Source of the DNA: Thermocladium modestius JCM 10088
GTDB lineage: Archaea > Thermoproteota > Thermoprotei > Thermoproteales > Thermocladiaceae
Direction of reading: 5' to 3'
NCBI GenBank assembly: GCA_001315925.1
Contig: BBBF01000002.1
Coordinates: forward strand, 59,439 to 123,438
DNA: 64,000 nucleotides
In this document: one piece after another, positions 62,216 through 64,000 of the stretch
Layout: each line of letters starts with the position of its first letter
Numbering within the stretch: the first letter of the stretch is position 1
Position numbers and translations under genes: made by a program
Notes under the pieces: generated by a model
The model's database searches: none
What the model saw: only the letters and a program-made list of their open reading frames with translations
Told to the model about the DNA's origin: nothing

Positions 62216-62835
62216 TGGAGTATAGGCTTAGGACCCCCCCGATTGCACAGGAGGACGTGGAGAAGTTGAGGGTGGGGGGGGACACAATCTACGTGAGCGG
62301 GATCATAGTTACGGCTAGGGACTCCGCCCACGTCAAGATGCTGGAGGAATTGAGGAGCGGGCGGGGGGGGTTGCCTGTTGATTTGAGGGGGGGAGGCGCG
62401 ATTTACCACGCGGGCCCGGTGGCGTTGAGGAGCGGGGGGGATAAGTGGAGGATACTCAGCGCGGGACCAACTACAAGCGCAAGGATGGAGGAATTCGAGG
62501 CCGAGGTAATAGAGAGAACGGGGGTTAAATTGATAATAGGTAAGGGTGGAATGGGCGATAAGACGTCTAACGCAATGAAGACGCATAAGGCTGCGTACGC
62601 CGTGTTCCCAGGCGGCGCCGGAGTGCTTGCGGCGCAGTCCATTAAGGAGGTGCTGGGCGTTCATTGGCTGGATGAGTTGGGCATGGCGGAGGCGATGTGG
62701 GTCCTACGGGTAGAGGACTTCGGGCCCATGACTGTCGCCATAGACTCCACGGGCAGCAACCTATACGCCGACCTCAAGATGACGGTCAGGAAGAACGAGG
62801 AGGCTGCATTGAAGGAATTCAGGTGGAGACCGTAG
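62215..62835 (+). CDS. Class I fumarate hydratase, beta subunit
   Basis: About 205 residues. MEYRLRTPIAQEDVEKLRVG, TIYVSGIIVTARDSAHVKML, IYHAGPVALRSGDKWRILSA, GPTTSARMEEFEAEVIERTG, IIGKGGMGDKTSNAMK and AVFPGGAGVLAAQSI. This swivelling domain binds the substrate carboxylates (GPTTS, GKGGM) in the two-subunit enzyme of archaea. ATG 62215 overlaps the alpha stop (TAATG). Four 6-7 base G runs add apparent Gly residues but do not break the frame. Confidence 0.9.
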   Translation: MEYRLRTPPIAQEDVEKLRVGGDTIYVSGIIVTARDSAHVKMLEELRSGRGGLPVDLRGGGAIYHAGPVALRSGGDKWRILSAGPTTSARMEEFEAEVIERTGVKLIIGKGGMGDKTSNAMKTHKAAYAVFPGGAGVLAAQSIKEVLGVHWLDELGMAEAMWVLRVEDFGPMTVAIDSTGSNLYADLKMTVRKNEEAALKEFRWRP

Positions 62836-62914
62836 GCGTTGCTCCTTTCGCAATTGAAAAGTAGATCAATTGACGGGCACGCGGTGTTCGTTTTTCCACC
62901 CATGGGATTCAATG

Positions 62915-63555
62915 CTAGCGTCCATTAATGTCCTTCCCCTGCTCCGACTCCATTAGGGATCTAAGCACGGCGCTGGATACTAGCTTGCTGACCCTAATGG
63001 GCTCGGGTCTCTTCCCCTCCCGCTGGAACCTCTTGATCACGGTCTTCGCGGTCCTATAATCTATCCCCCCCCTCGACCTAATCCACACGACCCCGTGCGG
63101 CGTGGCGATCATGGCGGGCCGTCCCAGCTTCTCCAGGAGGGCCAGGCGTTCATCCGCGTCCGGGAACAGCTTTCTAATGGCTCCCGCGGCATCCCCCCCC
63201 TTTACGTCCTCGAACGAGATGCACATGACTGGAACGCCCAGGGAATCCCTCAACTCGTCTAGATCCACCACGTTATACCACGACAATATGCATCCATCTA
63301 TCATAACCAGATGCACGTCGCTTCTCTCCAGCGATGAATAGATATCAATTATGGCGCGGGTCGCGTCCCGTCCCCCCCCACGCTGACGTAGGATATGGCG
63401 GCCCCATCCATTACCCAATCGCTCCTCATCACGGTGCCCACCAGCACCGATCTAGGCCTGCTTAGGTCAAAGCTCTCGGCTATACCGAGCACCCTCACGG
63501 CTTTCTTGCTGATAAGGGACGAGCGGTTCACCGGCGGAGGTGTTAAGTCGCCCAT
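62915..63555 (-). CDS. DUF99 family protein
   Basis: About 212 residues. MGDLTPPPVNRSSLISKKAV, RVLGIAESFDLSRPRSVLVG, TVMRSDWVMDGAAISYVSVG, RDATRAIIDIYSSLERSDVH, MIDGCILSWYNVVDLDELRD and VPVMCISFEDVKGDAAGAIR: the DUF99 pattern of a DGA and an ATR/DIY core. Members have been linked to an endonuclease acting on deaminated DNA bases, but that assignment is from memory and unproven here. The frame breaks at 63373-63380. It starts two bases beyond the preceding DUF131 stop, so is the third gene of a minus-strand operon. Confidence 0.82.
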
Positions 63556-63557
63556 AA

Positions 63558-63835
63558 TTAACTGCTTCCCCCCGGGAGCGTCGAGCGGTCAAGATGATCA
63601 ATACCATGTATACGATAAAGGCTATGAGCAATACTATGGAGAGCATTGAGGCGAGAGCCATGGCGGGGCCGCCGTTGCCAAAGACCAGCGCCACGGGTAT
63701 GGGGGGGAAGACGATTATCGCGCCTCCATAGGACTCACTGGGTGATGGGTAAGCAATGGAGACCGCCGCCAAGTATATCAACGGCATAATGATGCCGATC
63801 GCTATTAATGCGAAGCCTATAATAGCCATCCTCAT
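63558..63835 (-). CDS. DUF131-family membrane protein
   Basis: About 92 residues. Two membrane spans, MAIIGFALIAIGIIMPLIYL and MALASMLSIVLLIAFIVYMV, flank a SYGGAIIVFPPIPVALVFG core, which has the GG-x-I-x(F/G)-P-IP pattern of archaeal DUF131/TIGR00304 proteins. The tail RRSRGSS is obtained if the 6-C run near 63585 is four. The ATG overlaps the stop of a second DUF131 gene by four bases. Function of the family is unknown. Confidence 0.7.
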
Positions 63836-64000
63836 GCCTTGATCACCGCCTCCAGCACTATGAAGGACATGATGGCAATTATGGTTAATATTATTGCCCA
63901 CTTTATCAGTGATTTATCATTCCCTATTATTATCGGTATCGGCCCTATCAATATCACGCCCCCCCCACCTTGGCCTCCCCTCTCTCCTTCTCCCCTCCCC
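63832..64000 (-). CDS. DUF131-family membrane protein, C-terminal part
   Basis: Reads off the window. The visible end is GGVILIGPIPIIIGNDKS, the DUF131 signature, then one span KWAIILTIIAIMSFIVLEAV and stop TGA 63832-63834. It is paralogous to the gene it overlaps, in which the same GG...GPIP element reads GGAIIVFPPIP. The two may form a heteromeric membrane complex. Confidence 0.72.
   Translation of the reverse strand, partial: GRGEGERGGQGGGGVILIGPIPIIIGNDKSLIKWAIILTIIAIMSFIVLEAVIKA

Noticed and set aside
1..64000. Programmed frameshifting or phase variation at poly-G/poly-C tracts
   Set aside because: The tracts break tbp, gltX, metG, glyA and other essential genes at non-slippery positions, and expected lengths are 4-5. 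An artefact explains all cases.
1..64000. Widespread pseudogenes in a decaying genome
   Set aside because: Between the breaks every motif and active-site residue is intact, and breaks fall almost only at G/C runs.

Overview
The window looks like part of a thermophilic, probably acidophilic crenarchaeon of the Thermoproteales (Caldivirga/Vulcanisaeta/Thermocladium-like; a genus-level guess only). Archaeal markers: TBP, eS25, eL30, an archaeal NusA, CDP-archaeol synthase (CarS), archaeal CCA-adding enzyme, THEP1 NTPase, archaeal-type GluRS, DUF99 and DUF131 proteins. Many genes carry a TATA-like box centred about 25-28 bases before the start codon, which implies leaderless mRNAs, while downstream operon genes overlap by 1-4 bases. 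A secreted sedolisin (S53, acid protease family) and a giant glycan-site-rich surface protein fit a hot acidic habitat.

Sequence quality governs everything. G and C homopolymers of 6-8 bases are extremely common (well over 100), and conserved genes are repeatedly broken exactly at them. Where the family sequence is unambiguous the true run is usually 4 or 5 (THEP1 and AAA Walker A 4 to 7, SHMT and TusA 5 to 7, GluRS 4 to 6, TBP 4 to 5, eS25 5 to 6). I treat these as homopolymer-length errors, so nearly every gene is given as one CDS spanning its frame changes rather than as a pseudogene.

Layout. 0-9 kb: DHPS-like protein, EamA transporter, methyltransferase, zinc-ribbon protein, sugar nucleotidyltransferase + THEP1, SPOUT RNA methylase, indolepyruvate:ferredoxin oxidoreductase iorA-iorB. 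9-14.6 kb: information-processing genes (HTH protein, eS25, TBP, GluRS) and a DUF354 protein. 15-26 kb: thiolase, a membrane protein overlapping an AAA ATPase, a permuted DNA methylase, MoxR + VWA pair, cobalamin adenosyltransferase-like protein, cation antiporter, an AIR-synthase/SelD-like protein fused to acylphosphatase, TusA, AbrB-like protein. 27-38 kb: cell surface block, an 8.2-kb membrane-anchored surface (S-layer-like) protein and an S53 peptidase on the minus strand. 38-46 kb: CCA enzyme, propeller-like surface protein, YchF-like GTPase, AsnRS-related asparagine synthetase, glutamate synthase domain protein, SHMT (a nitrogen/one-carbon cluster). 46-55 kb: ferritin-like protein, GT2, FAD amine oxidase, APC permease, CarS, eL30-NusA, wHTH, two GT-B glycosyltransferases. 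55-64 kb: NAD synthetase, MetRS, ThiM, HemC, two-subunit fumarase, DUF99, DUF131 pair.

The most interesting non-genic signal is a family of about 45-base palindromic elements (3.1, 25.96, three near 35.5, 49.7 and 55.5 kb) starting TGATAAA and resembling orphan right ends of IS200/IS605 (TnpB-type) elements; at three loci the element begins with the stop codon of an unrelated gene. A perfect 24-bp palindrome at 18.2 kb sits between convergent genes. I saw no tRNA, rRNA, CRISPR array or intact transposase.
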